The position numbers were made by a program, and so were the translations under genes. Positions 23,362 through 34,403 of a stretch of DNA of 64,000 nucleotides are shown in pieces. The stretch covers positions 12,710,001 to 12,774,000 of the forward strand of contig JABWDB010000004.1 in assembly GCA_019614645.1 (NCBI GenBank), given 5' to 3'. Under the pieces are notes generated by a model that saw only the letters and a list, made by a program, of their open reading frames with translations, had not been told where the DNA came from and did no database searches. Numbering within the stretch: the first letter of the stretch is position 1; each line of letters begins with the position of its first letter. Source of the stretch: Stratiolaelaps scimitus. Lineage: Eukaryota; Arthropoda; Arachnida; Mesostigmata; Laelapidae.

Positions 23362-26300
23362 ATGTCATGCAGGTGGCTCGGCCAGACAGCGAAATCCGGT
23401 CAGGCGAAAGTCAATTGCACGGCCTCAGAAGCACACAGGCCCGAAAAGGCGGCATCAGGCTTCGCCGACAATCTGAGAAGGCTCTCGCGTGAGCTCACAT
23501 CGGCAGCGCATAGCAACCAGCAGCTGCAGGAGTCCCCTCGAGACGTCGCGACACCGAAGCATGGCAAGGCGAAACTAGTCGATGCGAGTAACAAAAGCGC
23601 CGACAAAGCACCGACTCCGCCAGCGCATTGGAACGGTCTCGACGAGTGCATCCCTCACCCAAGTGTCCTACCGAGTGAAGACTGCAATGATGACAGTGAT
23701 GCACATCCTGAAGCGATTTTCTATGCTATTGTCAAGTAGGTAGCATATGGGGAACTAATGCGTCATGGGGGGCCCTTGCCGTTGAACGAATACGATAAAT
23801 AATTGTATGATATCATAGAATGGTTATGTGTTTGTGATAACCTATGGTTGAAATCGAAGCAAGATGAATCATTTTTCATGCTCTTGGAAATTCATCTTAG
23901 TCGAATGCAACTGAAGTACGAACATGAAGAAATTCAAGTTTGAAACATTTTTAGAAAATTTAAGAATTACTACCATTTTTTTTAGTCACTCTCATGTTGA
24001 GTAGCTATGTATGATTCCACAGGGCTCGAATATGCGGACTCCGACTTGAATCGTTTGACTTCCTAAAGTCGTAGCTGAGAGGGGATTTTTACAATCCTTT
24101 TTTCCTCGGCCGTCGGTTCGTACGTCTGATATTGTAGACGGAGTGGTTGATATACTCTTGAGCTGGCAGTGTGCGTTTTATACCATACTAATACTGTTCG
24201 AATCTATAAAGCGAGACCATACGAGCGTAGCTGACATTTAACGTCCACGGTTCTGCTTTCGGCATTGCGTTTGAACATACGGCCATAATATTACCTTTTG
24301 TCCAAAATATTATTGTTATAAAATAATACTATTATTGTTATAAAAATCAGTCTTATTGAACATACACTGCCATAGAGGTAAACATGGCTCCATTCTGATT
24401 TGAACCTCCGAGTCTACAAAACTCCGTCTGATACTAATATTGCCTCCCTTATCCATTACGTCACGCCTGCAGGCGTTCAAAATCGACCTAATTCAAAATC
24501 CTTACATCCTGTTCGCTGGCGGGTATCCGCGGTAGCCGAGTTTCACGGCAAAGTCGTATGTACTTCTTGTCCAAAGATTCGATAAGTGCAGTCAAAAAAA
24601 AAAAAACACATCTCGAAATGAGCCTCCCGGCACGACGGCGGAAACCCCTCGTTTTTGGCTCAATGACACCACACACAGATATGCGCATCCACGATACGCA
24701 AAACTATGCCTGACCGACTGTGTCGAAAAGTTTGCTACGGTCAACATTCAATGCCATTTATAGATAGCACTGGCAGTTGTAGGAAGAAAACATACAAACC
24801 ATATTAGTACATGGCTTCCCCGCCGTATCTAGTACTCGAGAGAAATGTCAGTGTTGAACCCCTCAAGTCTCGCCATTTCAGATATAATGTATACATGGTT
24901 TCGAGATGTCTAAATATACGGCATTAGGTTCAACTTTAGTGCGACGCAGGAGGATGAGCTGTCGCTTCGCGAAGGTCAGCTGGTAGCTGTGCTCGAGACG
25001 TCCACAGACGGCTGGTGGCTCGGCGAAGAAGCGGACAAAGCGAAGAATAGGGGCTCCATCGCGGGGGGCTGGTTCCCTGCTAGCTACGTGCACGCCATCC
25101 GGGAGCAGGCAACGCCATCTCAGGTTGAACGAAAAGCGAATGCCGCGGGCAACAAACAGGTATGTTCCGCTATCACGTATACGCGAAGCTCTGCACTGGG
25201 ATGAAACTGATTAAATCACAAAACACCACGTCGAAATTTGGATTAGAATCTATTTGTAGTATAGGAGACATGCAATGATCGCAGTGACGTCAACATCGTG
25301 TTTGGTAGTCTCACATCGGTAGAATGGCGAGATACGCTACACATATACTTACTCTGTAAACTGCAGGTTTCTGTCGCGTTGGTGGCTCCGTACGTGAGCC
25401 TGGTGGGACCCCTGGAATCGAGCAGCATTTGTGGCGACTTCAAACATTTTCCAACAATGGATAGGTTGAACATGAACTTTAATAGGAATATGGCCGCCGA
25501 TGGGTATGACCCCGTCTCTAACTCAAGCTGGCCTCGGGCCGGTATACGAGTGGGAAGTCTCTTTACTGGACTGGAACCGGTTATTGAAACGGTGTTGGCG
25601 CGATTCTCATTTCAGGTAAGTAAGCCTCTTCGTGTTTCTTATAGTTAATCACCTGTCATCCATGCTGAGAAAACATTGATATTTCATTTGCGTTATTATT
25701 ATTATTATTATTATTCTTGTTACAACCTTTGAATTATGATTGTTTCCAATTCATTCCACACGCTTGTCCGCAAATTTAATAAACTGACAGCGTACGCAAT
25801 CAGTGTCCTAAAACAGAGCTGCGTATAACTTGATTCAGTGTCTAACGCGAGCATCGCGTCAGTGTGAAACGGGAAGTCCCCCATTTAGACGTAGGCAATT
25901 TCGGCTCGTATGAGCTCCAATAAGCACTTTCCATTCTTCATTCGCCATTCCTGTTCAAGCTCGAGCGCATATATAGCATACGCTTGAGTATTACCTTGAG
26001 CTAATGCCGTGTGTCCAGTTTTCATCTCGTTCGCTCGGTATACTAGTCGCGAATTGCTTTGAAACCAATGTGTATTCCTCAGAAATCAAGCGACCCTTTT
26101 CCGAAACTACTCTAACGGGCTCGATGGGAATAGTCCTTCTATTATAGATTGTTACCCTCCTATTTATTCTCTCTGCTTGGGAGCGACGCAGCCGATTTGC
26201 ATCACCGCCAGGGGCTATTCCATTATCATCACTTCGTATTACAAAAGCAATCTCACTAACAATACGCCGATCCATCTTTATCAATAATATGGCGCCATAG

Positions 26301-29300
26301 CCGATCCAAGATCCCACTCGTAAATATGACAACAACTGCGGAGTAGCCGCCACCGGGCTCCTTCACTAGCGTTGAAATAGTAAGATAGTGAAATAGTAAA
26401 TAAATAAGCGTCGCTTATTTATTTACGCGATATTTACCCGATTCGATTTATTTATTTTTCGTTTTGTGCACCCGGATGTATTACCGAGCACACGGTTCCC
26501 GATCGAGTCCATTAGAATAGTTTCGGAGAAGGTCGCTTCATTTCTGAAGGATAAACATGAGTTTTGCGCAGTTTGCTATTGGGCCTGTAGTGCACCTAGA
26601 ATCTGATCACGATATGTCGGGATCTCTTTAAGATGATACAATCGACAGTTGATTCTTGTTCAGGTCATGCATGCTGAAAAACGTGTACACATACGAAAAG
26701 ATCTTTTTCCACACAGGTTATTAACTGCATTCTCTCGCGTCGAATGCACGAGCATGGATCTTTACTTGCTCCTGAATAGAATCGTTAATTACGTATGGAT
26801 TACGGTGACGAGAGTCACTAATGAGCACCGATGATTAGATAGCGAGAGGTCACTAAATAATCCACTATAGTAGTTAGTAGGGAGTGCAGCCGATGTATCA
26901 CAGTTAAGGTTAGGTGTTTCGACTAATTTGCACCCATAGTATTTTATTTGACAGCTATTCGGTGCAATACGTTCTAGGCCTATCGATACGTATTCGCACA
27001 GTTAGTGGCTACAAGCTTCTGGACTTACTCTTCAATCTGATTATTTTTCCACACCGCCTTGCTGCCGAACAGCTGTCATGGATCTTCGAATATCTGGCAC
27101 GCGCGATGTGTCATATCCTATATTTGTGCAGACCCATGGGTCTGCGGTGATGACCGCCCGCTTACGATTATCATGCACCAGACCGCACTTCCGCAATGGC
27201 ACATTGCATGCCGTAGAATTCAATTATTCGCTAGTAAGCGACAATCATTGTTTTTTTACACCGGACATGGTTTCGCTTATGCTTGTTTGAATCTTCTGAT
27301 CTGTCGTTCAACACAGATAACCACCTATCTTTCCACCATGTATCTGCGTGACAGCATTTAGAACAATTCCGGAAAGGGCTGTTCTACGTCCTTTCCTCCA
27401 TCGGCCCACGGACAATGGTGGATGGAGAAGCGAGCGACCGGATGAGTCTTGCGTGGCCGTCTGCGCCTGCATTATTCTGTGACCCCCTCCCCCGGGTACT
27501 ATACGATAGTCCGCCGTACCCATTTACCCGCTAGATTACGTGTTCACTGGAGTTTACAGGCACACTGTTACGTTTAACCCCGGAGGTCTGTGAGAGGTCG
27601 CAGTAGCGCATGCATGCTCAGGAATATCAGAGCGTTAAATAATCTTTAATTATGTCCTAACATTAACACCAGGATCAAAACTGCCCTTATTCTGCCACTG
27701 TCATTTGGTTAGAACAATGATGAGATGACATTGTGTGCGCGAGAGGCACGGATCGCCAGGCGTCTACTTGTTACTCCCTTTTATTCATTTCTATTTTTAT
27801 TTCTATTTATTCTGTGACACCCAATAACGATGATTCCGTAACGGCGCGCGCAGGCTCGTGGTGCGGAGGAATTGTCGTTCGGCAAAGGCGAAAGACTCGA
27901 CATACTCGAACGTCCAGAGGACGATCCTGATTGGTTGCTGGCAGCCAACTGCCTCGGCCAAAAGGGTCTGGTCCCCATCAACCACCTGCAGGATATCGAC
28001 ACATCGGCAGGCTCGAACGACCTACCACTTCTGCATCGGGCCTCGGCGAATCGGAGGGATCTCGCAGCTGGCAGAAACGGGCGGGCCGATGTCGCGGCGG
28101 AGAACCAACACCAGCCCTGGTTCTTCGGTCCCATTTCGAGGGCTTATGCTGACGTGAGTATGAAGATTGGGACAGAGCGGCAACACATGATACTAATGTA
28201 GACGGAACATTTCACATCATCGGCTTAGGAAATTCCTCTCAAACAGTCTGATTTTACAACTTACACCAAATGGAAGACGTTGGCGTACACGCATATACTT
28301 ACACATGTTGTAGCCTGCATTTCATGCTCCTGCTTAAAACAGAACGACCCGAGTTCACTGCAAATGCACGCCCGTGTCTTTTCGACAATATAAGCACACG
28401 ATTGGGATATCCAGTTGTGATATGTGTTCTTTTACAGCATTTGCTGCGAACTTGGCCATTTTTGTCCATTCGAGTCCAATCGTTTGTTGCTCAATGCTGA
28501 AACGCAGGTTCTACTGAACGCGTTTGGTTCAGTTGGCGACTTTCTCATTCGAAGTTCGGAGAGCAACGCAGGAGACCTTTCACTTACCGCGCGAGGTCCC
28601 GGTTGCAACAGGCACTTCCAGATCCACGTTGACGACGTCCAATCGTTTCACATCGGTGAGTATTCAATCGCTGGATCGCTCTGCCTAATCTCGAATACTA
28701 AGAAACAAATGTGCAAATCGACCAGTTGGCGACCACGTACCCTTTTCGTTAGAAATTTCGTTAGAAATTCAACTTGCCAAGCTAATCCTTCACTTACAAC
28801 AGCATACCTGCGAGAATATGTTCTTCTCGAGCCGTCTCCCTCCATGTTCCATCAGCGAATCGCTTGTAGAGCACACGCTGAAAGCAGGAAATCATTATTG
28901 TACTTTCGGCCAATCGGTGGACGGCGTTCTATCCTATCAGCACTGTTGTATTTATAATAGTCATTTTCAATATTTCAACGAAATTCCCTTGAAAAGTATT
29001 ATTGATCTCTTTGCCGATTCTGCCTCGTCTTACCTTTGTGTTCAGGCCGCCCAACTCAAGCGTGAGTTGAGGCCCCGCTGATGTGGTATCATTAATCAGC
29101 CAATTCTCGGTTGATTTCGCAATATAGTCAGACCAGGATTGAACTCACTTGGATACACGTGCTGAGGGTGAACGACCGACATTAAACATCGATAGATATT
29201 TGTTTCAATTTGGATATGATTATGGTTAACGATTGAAATATAACAAAAGCGGAGACAGCCGCGCAGGATCTTTCTTTCTGCAACGCCTGTCCCTCGCTGT

Positions 29301-29416
29301 GCAGAGAGGCAGTGCCATCGCCTTCCTCGGGATAATGTCGGCCTCAGCCCCGGTCCCAGCTAATCTCCCCCCCAATAATCCCTAATTATTTTATGTTTGA
29401 ATGAATGTAACATGTA

Positions 29417-29452
<36 letters not shown>

Positions 29453-29681
29453 GATAACTTCCTTTCAGTATAACAAATATGTGTATCACGTATTACCGTA
29501 AAATCGGTTCTATCTAGTTTAAGTTTAAGCTAGGCGACTTTCTATAATATTCTCCTTCTTTTCAGGGCATCGAAAATTCTTTCATCTGAGTGATCTGGTC
29601 GACTATTACAAACGAATTCCTATATACACCACTCCAGAGGGCTACAAACTATACTTGGTAAAACCATTTAAAAAGCCGTAA
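23362..29681 (+). CDS. NCK: NCK/dreadlocks-type SH3-SH2 adaptor (N-terminus uncertain)
   Basis: Six exons: 23362-23735, 24928-25159, 25367-25615, 27854-28153, 28508-28655 and 29566-29681 (stop). All junctions are in phase; the part shown codes for 472 residues. SH3-2 spans about 117-190 (VKFNFSATQEDELSLREGQ, then DGWWLGE and GGWFPASYV). SH3-3 spans about 278-338 (ARFSFQ/ARGAEELSFGKGE, EDDPDWLL, GLVPINHL). The SH2 domain is at about 373-470, with PWFFG, the phosphotyrosine-binding arginine in FLIRSSES (R400) and a YKLYLVKPF end. Domain order and sequence match NCK/dock, which links phosphotyrosine receptors to actin regulators in the cytosol. The first SH3 domain is not visible. An in-frame stop lies just upstream (23356), so translation may start at 23362, or an acceptor near 23372 may join a distant exon. 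Confidence 0.85.
24228..24285 (-). repeat. SINE family B, truncated
   Basis: 'gtagctgacatttaacgtcc' followed by 'acggttctgctttcggcatt' matches the 3' part of the family B copy at 19333-19512 in the same orientation. The tRNA-like head is missing. It lies in the first intron of the NCK model. Confidence 0.55.
26396..26426. repeat. 31-base perfect palindrome
   Basis: Arms of 15 bases (gtaaataaataagcg and its exact complement) flank one central T, within the large third intron of the NCK gene. A related 'atttatttattttt' follows at about 26447. No function can be read from it. Confidence 0.75.
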
Positions 29682-29985
29682 CTGCCAATTGTTACTATAT
29701 ATGTGCCATGAATTTTTTTGTTATTCAACAAAGCGATCGCTTTGATCAACACCCATTACATTTTTACCACTGAGCGCCAGGATGAACAAATCACGTGTGA
29801 ACATGTTTGCAAATATGATTAAATAATATAAACTGAATTTATCAAGAACAGTGAAAAAGATGCATGGATCTATCTAATGGAGACACCTACGTAATAAATG
29901 GGAGCGTTTTTCGAGTCAAATCAATTTTTGAAACAATTATCCAGTGTTAATGTTTTATTATTATTATTATTATTATCTGGTGTCA

Positions 29986-30012
29986 AATAAACGATTGCTG
30001 AATTAAAATAAA
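29986..30012 (+). terminator. candidate polyadenylation signals of the NCK gene
   Basis: AATAAA occurs at 29986-29991 and again at 30007-30012, about 305-330 bases after the stop codon. Closely paired signals at this distance fit the 3' end of the transcript. The cleavage site is not determined. Confidence 0.45.
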
Positions 30013-31049
30013 GCTTGTATATCGATTCTATTTGGATCTTCCTGGTCGTGTTGTTTTTTTCGAACGATCAAGCTCGTTGTGAGTGAGCCTTAGGCAAGGA
30101 AAATTGTACAAAAATGATTAGTGTGGCCACACAGGAAGGAAATGTAACGAATCAGTAAAATTAGGTAGCGCCTTTAAAGGATTTCTGTGTCAACTTGGGA
30201 ACATTAATTTCAATCGTGATGGATATATTATTCACTACTTTCCACAACGACAGTAAATTGTGGGCTTCTCTTCACTATCTCATGCAGCCTTATCAGGTAA
30301 CCCGATAGGGAGACACCTGATACATGATAACAGAACGGGGTATGTAGGCAAATGGCGATTAGATAAGCGGTACTTTGGTGGTTAGATTGGCATTGGTTGA
30401 ACTAGAGGATGTCTTTGCTATCAGCTTAGATGCCACTTTAAGTGCTGTTTCTTGTCGGTTGGTTGTCGGAGGAATAGAAGCGGCCGGAGTACCTCGAAAG
30501 AACCTCCTCTGAAGACTGTTGTCTTCAGCGAAGATTTTATCTGTTTTGCTGGACCCGAGTGATCTAAATATAGTTAAGCATTTATCGTCCTGCAAGCAAT
30601 ATACGAACTAGCACTGAAAATGGGGGCTGTTGATCTTTGAATGAGTCTACGGTGAAAAGTAAGCAGCCTTGCATCTCAATCTAAATCATTGTGGTGAATG
30701 GAACACAAGTGTTAGGCAAAAAGACATGGTTGTAAAGATAGTGACAACCGACCTATGTCCTCTGTATAGGGTTGTACAACCCGAGAAGTTTCTTTGCAGG
30801 CTCCTAACCCTCGCTTTGGGTGGAGTCCGCACTGCTGTGATGCCCTGTCCGAAAGTGAGTCAGCGGGGGAAGTCCGAGCAAGTCCATGCATAGGCTCCGT
30901 CAAAGCCAACACACGTCTTCGAGGCGAGTACCCCCGGGGGCGACAGCCACAGCTCTGAATTAAATTATGAACTAAACAATGACACAAAAAAGGGAAGAGC
31001 CTTTACTGAAACTACTCACGCAGGTCGCTAGAAACCTACATTTTCCAAG

Positions 31050-31212
31050 CTAACTCACAGCCAACGTTTAACGTGCACTCTAGTGTTTTCGGCATTGCTT
31101 CATAAGGCGGACTCCTTTAAATGCAAATGTGCAACGGAGGGGATCGAACTCGTGCACCTACGTGCCTCCTCCGCTGGCAAGGCGCACGCGAATGCACGAC
31201 GCCAGCAGGTTC
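31050..31212 (-). repeat. SINE family B
   Basis: This is collinear with the copy at 19333-19512. It has 'acagccaacgtttaacgtgc', 'tttcggcattgcttcataag', 'tttaaatgcaaatgtgcaac', the complement of a B box in 'ggggatcgaactcgtgcacc' and 'tggcaaggcgcacgcgaatg'. Differences of roughly one in ten bases suggest an old insertion. Confidence 0.7.
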
Positions 31213-32556
31213 GACTGATCACGCTGGGAACGTGGACGCTTGCAAGTGCTCATGGTGAATCTTTCACCGCTTCCTTTCCTTCCTTTGCTTTGTTTGCGAC
31301 AAGGTGCCCAGTACAGGAATCAATTTCATGGTACTTCGAGTTGGTGATACGAGTTTGCTCGGATGACCCTAGGTGAGTCCGTTCCAAATTCACACAGAAA
31401 GAACATCCCGTCCAAGAGTTCAAGGCTCGCGGGGAGCAGGGTCATTTACATGTTCGCACCTCCCAGATGTACGTCGGACACAACTAGCGAATAGAGTAAT
31501 ATTCCTAAAAGAAAGGGTATATATTTCAAAGTAAGACATGGATATAATGAAAATTCCATTGCATCGTAGGAAATTCTATTATTGTTATCACGAATATTGC
31601 TTGCCATTAATTTAGTCAGACCAATATTTGGCAGGATGGTATTTCAGTTTCAATTGAATGTTTTCCAGCAGAAATTTGGGGATTTCTTATTTTACTAAAA
31701 AACAAACGCGTGAGACGGCTTTGTGCGAAGTCGCCAAACTTCTAATAAGTTCTGTTATGCTGCCTACTATCATATCATATTAGCGAAATACAGCATATGG
31801 GCGGAGACACCCGGGCAGGAGAGCGGGGGTTTTCTCTTGCGTCTAATTGGATAAGTCAATGACAACCGCTAATAACAGTAGCGAGCTTCATGAGTCCAGC
31901 TAGAATAATAGACACAGTATTCGTCGCAATGAAGACGGGTCAGTGTTCACACATTTTTGCGCCATCTACCTTCCGTGTCATTAACTTTCGTCGAATCTTG
32001 AAAAGTTCCGGTACTCAACCGCCTCACAATTGAGCAATACGCGTCGTGCGCTTGAATGCCTGCGTAGCGTGAGGCGTTATATCATCTGGATCGGAAGATC
32101 CGCCATATACAATTCCTGAGCAGTCCATTCGCTTCGGCTGGCATTAACATGAGGAAACGGCGTGACAGGCAAGGTCAGGTCATTAATTTCTCGTTGTGCT
32201 CAGAGCAGGACTTCCTGTATGAGTGGGAGATCAAGGCAGGCGGTGCCGACGACCTGGCTCCAGGTCGTGATGACACGAAGTCTCGTGTTGTATACCGAAG
32301 GCAAGCATATCAGGGCGGGGGGGTGGACTCACTATCCGCGTCGAAATTTGCTCTCTAGATGGTTGGCCGAGCTACGCCCAGTACGGAGAAAATAGCGTGG
32401 TACCGCCCGAGGTTAGGAACATGACAGCCATAGGTGATTAGGCAACCGAATATTCGAATCAGCTGAGAGACTTCTGGCGTGGACAGAACTATATGTTACA
32501 ATTCAATCGGTTAATTCGAGCCGATGTTACCGTACGAAGCGCGGACAGAATGAATG

Positions 32557-32594
32557 ATTATCCAAATTCTCAATAGGTTGAGAATTTGGATAAT
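32557..32594. repeat. perfect 17-bp hairpin with four-base loop
   Basis: Arm one (32557-32573) and arm two (32578-32594) are exact complements around the loop TAGG. It is followed by a tandem pair of 'aattctaaaatc' units. Perfect arms with such a short loop are unlikely to be old neutral DNA. Confidence 0.8.
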
Positions 32595-33399
32595 TCTAAA
32601 ATCACAATTCTAAAATCGGAGAAAAATAACGCTAATATTTGAAATCAAGTCATGGCGGGTCACCTTACTAATCTTGCCTCGCAAAGTAGTAAAAGTTAAG
32701 TTGTTAACTGCTGATTCAATACTATAATCTAAAGCGACTTCATTTTTGTACATCTGTCTCAATTTTGACTCGCTTGCCTTCCAAGCAGTTCTGCATGGGT
32801 CCGAACACGTGATGGTAATTCAATGGACCAATTGGAACAATCGTAATCAATATCCGATACTATTCTATTATTCGGACGGGCCCGAATTTCCATTAGATAT
32901 CTGCCGGAACGCATCAGGTTGCCAAAAGTCACACCAAGTACTACAGACTAATTCTTATGCAATGCTTTATGGACTCATATATAATAGCAAACAGTAGACA
33001 ATAATCTACCACGCGCATCAGATTATACATCCAAATGTACTTTATATGACGGGTAATTTGTTCAAGATTTAATTATTATACTGTATATTATATATATATA
33101 TATATATATCTTTCAAATTCCAATTAGAATTTGGTCAACAACATTCACCCTTTCTCCTCCAATTTATTCTCTCTACACCAGTCACCGAAACCTTGTTACT
33201 ATGATATATACTCTTTACCGTAGATCTGGGCATAGCTGATAGAAACATAGGTCGTTCTCTGCGTCGGGATACATCACTGAGTATGATTTCATCTATTTCA
33301 CTCACCTCATCTCTCTCTGTCTCTCTGTATCGGCACCCGATTTGGCCTCTCACTTGCGCCCGATGACTCAGCCGTCCCACGTTGTCTTCCCATGCGTGC

Positions 33400-34403
33400 A
33401 ATCGCCCGTTTTCCACTTCTGAATATCAACAGCAATTCGTTGATCCGCTGAGAAAGATGGCAGCCGCCAGAGTTTCGCTCTGCTGTGCTCTATTCTCGTC
33501 GGGTCCCTTTAGTGTGGATGAACCTAAGGTGAACGTTCTTTGTATCCGCCAGCCAGCCCGCAGTAGCTATGCAGCAGTAGCGGGCCGTGTATTAGCTAGC
33601 GAAGACAGCAGCAGCAGCTCCGATTGGAGGAGCCCTGCTGCCGGTATCTGCCCTCCCCCATGTGTCGTCTACCGAGTTCTATGGGTGTCTGTCTGTGTTT
33701 TTCGTTGAGGTTGGGTAGGCGAAGGGGACAACAAACCGCGAATGCATGGCGGAGAAGACCTGATTCCGTAGTGGTGGTGATTGAATCAAGTGATGTCGGT
33801 GTAACACGTCGTGTCATAATTGGCGTTGCATAGAGCAACAGAAAATCCGCTGTTTTCATCGCGTGCTGTTTTAGCAAAACGTCGACAAGTGCTATTGCCT
33901 CTGTCGTGGTGTCATGGACTGACAACGGACTGCATACACTGTGCCTGTTCCTATGGTGCACAGATAGCCGTATCCATTTCTGAGTGCGTGAGTGTTTGTG
34001 TACTGTGAAAATTGCCGATGTGATTTGACTGTGTGCAATAATAACGTGGGTGAAGAGACCGGCGGCCGGGGCAGTGTCGCGGCCCGCCGGACAGATAGAG
34101 GAACGATCGTTATGAGATTGATAGCTTTGGGCCACGAAGGAAGTAGTCCCACCACCGTCTCACCGTCACTTGGGTCATCTTTACCAGCGTGTTGTTGCTA
34201 GGGTACATCTACCCCCGGTTGGGGGGTGGTGGACCTGTGCGGTCGAGTGGGGACAACACGCGTCGCAAACGCGAGGCGTTCCTCGGGTGCTTCGCGAAAC
34301 CCACGACGACGACGACAACAACTGCTGCAGGTGTGGTGTCGTTACGTCCGACATCGATTATTCACATCACAAGTTCACCATCTAGTGGTCGTTCGAAGTC
34401 AAC
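33400..34403 (+). promoter_or_regulatory. putative ANKRD50 promoter and 5' leader
   Basis: This kilobase before the ANKRD50 start codon is richer in GC and CpG than the neighbouring intergenic DNA. It contains AAGATGGCAGCC at 33454-33465, close to the YY1 element found near start sites of many animal genes lacking a TATA box. Several upstream ATGs open short frames, and a CGA/CAA-rich run lies near 34305-34325. No TATA box is evident. A spliced untranslated exon cannot be excluded. Confidence 0.45.

Larger units (their letters stand above)
29682..33399. other. gene-free stretch between NCK and ANKRD50
   Basis: No supported exon. Contents are the NCK 3' untranslated region with polyadenylation signals near 29986 and 30007, a family B SINE (31050-31212), a hairpin (32557-32594), a (TA)n run (33084-33109) and a GC-rich island at 32140-32420 that carries only unconvincing frames. 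Confidence 0.5.

Noticed and set aside
25991..26353. 120-codon minus-strand frame in the NCK third intron
   Set aside because: There is no ATG at its apparent start, no splice support and no family signature; it may be an old insertion, but nothing shows it.
33596..34135. 179-codon open frame on the minus strand opposite the ANKRD50 leader
   Set aside because: It has no signature, lies in GC-rich DNA with several overlapping frames on both strands, and competes with the plausible 5' leader of ANKRD50.
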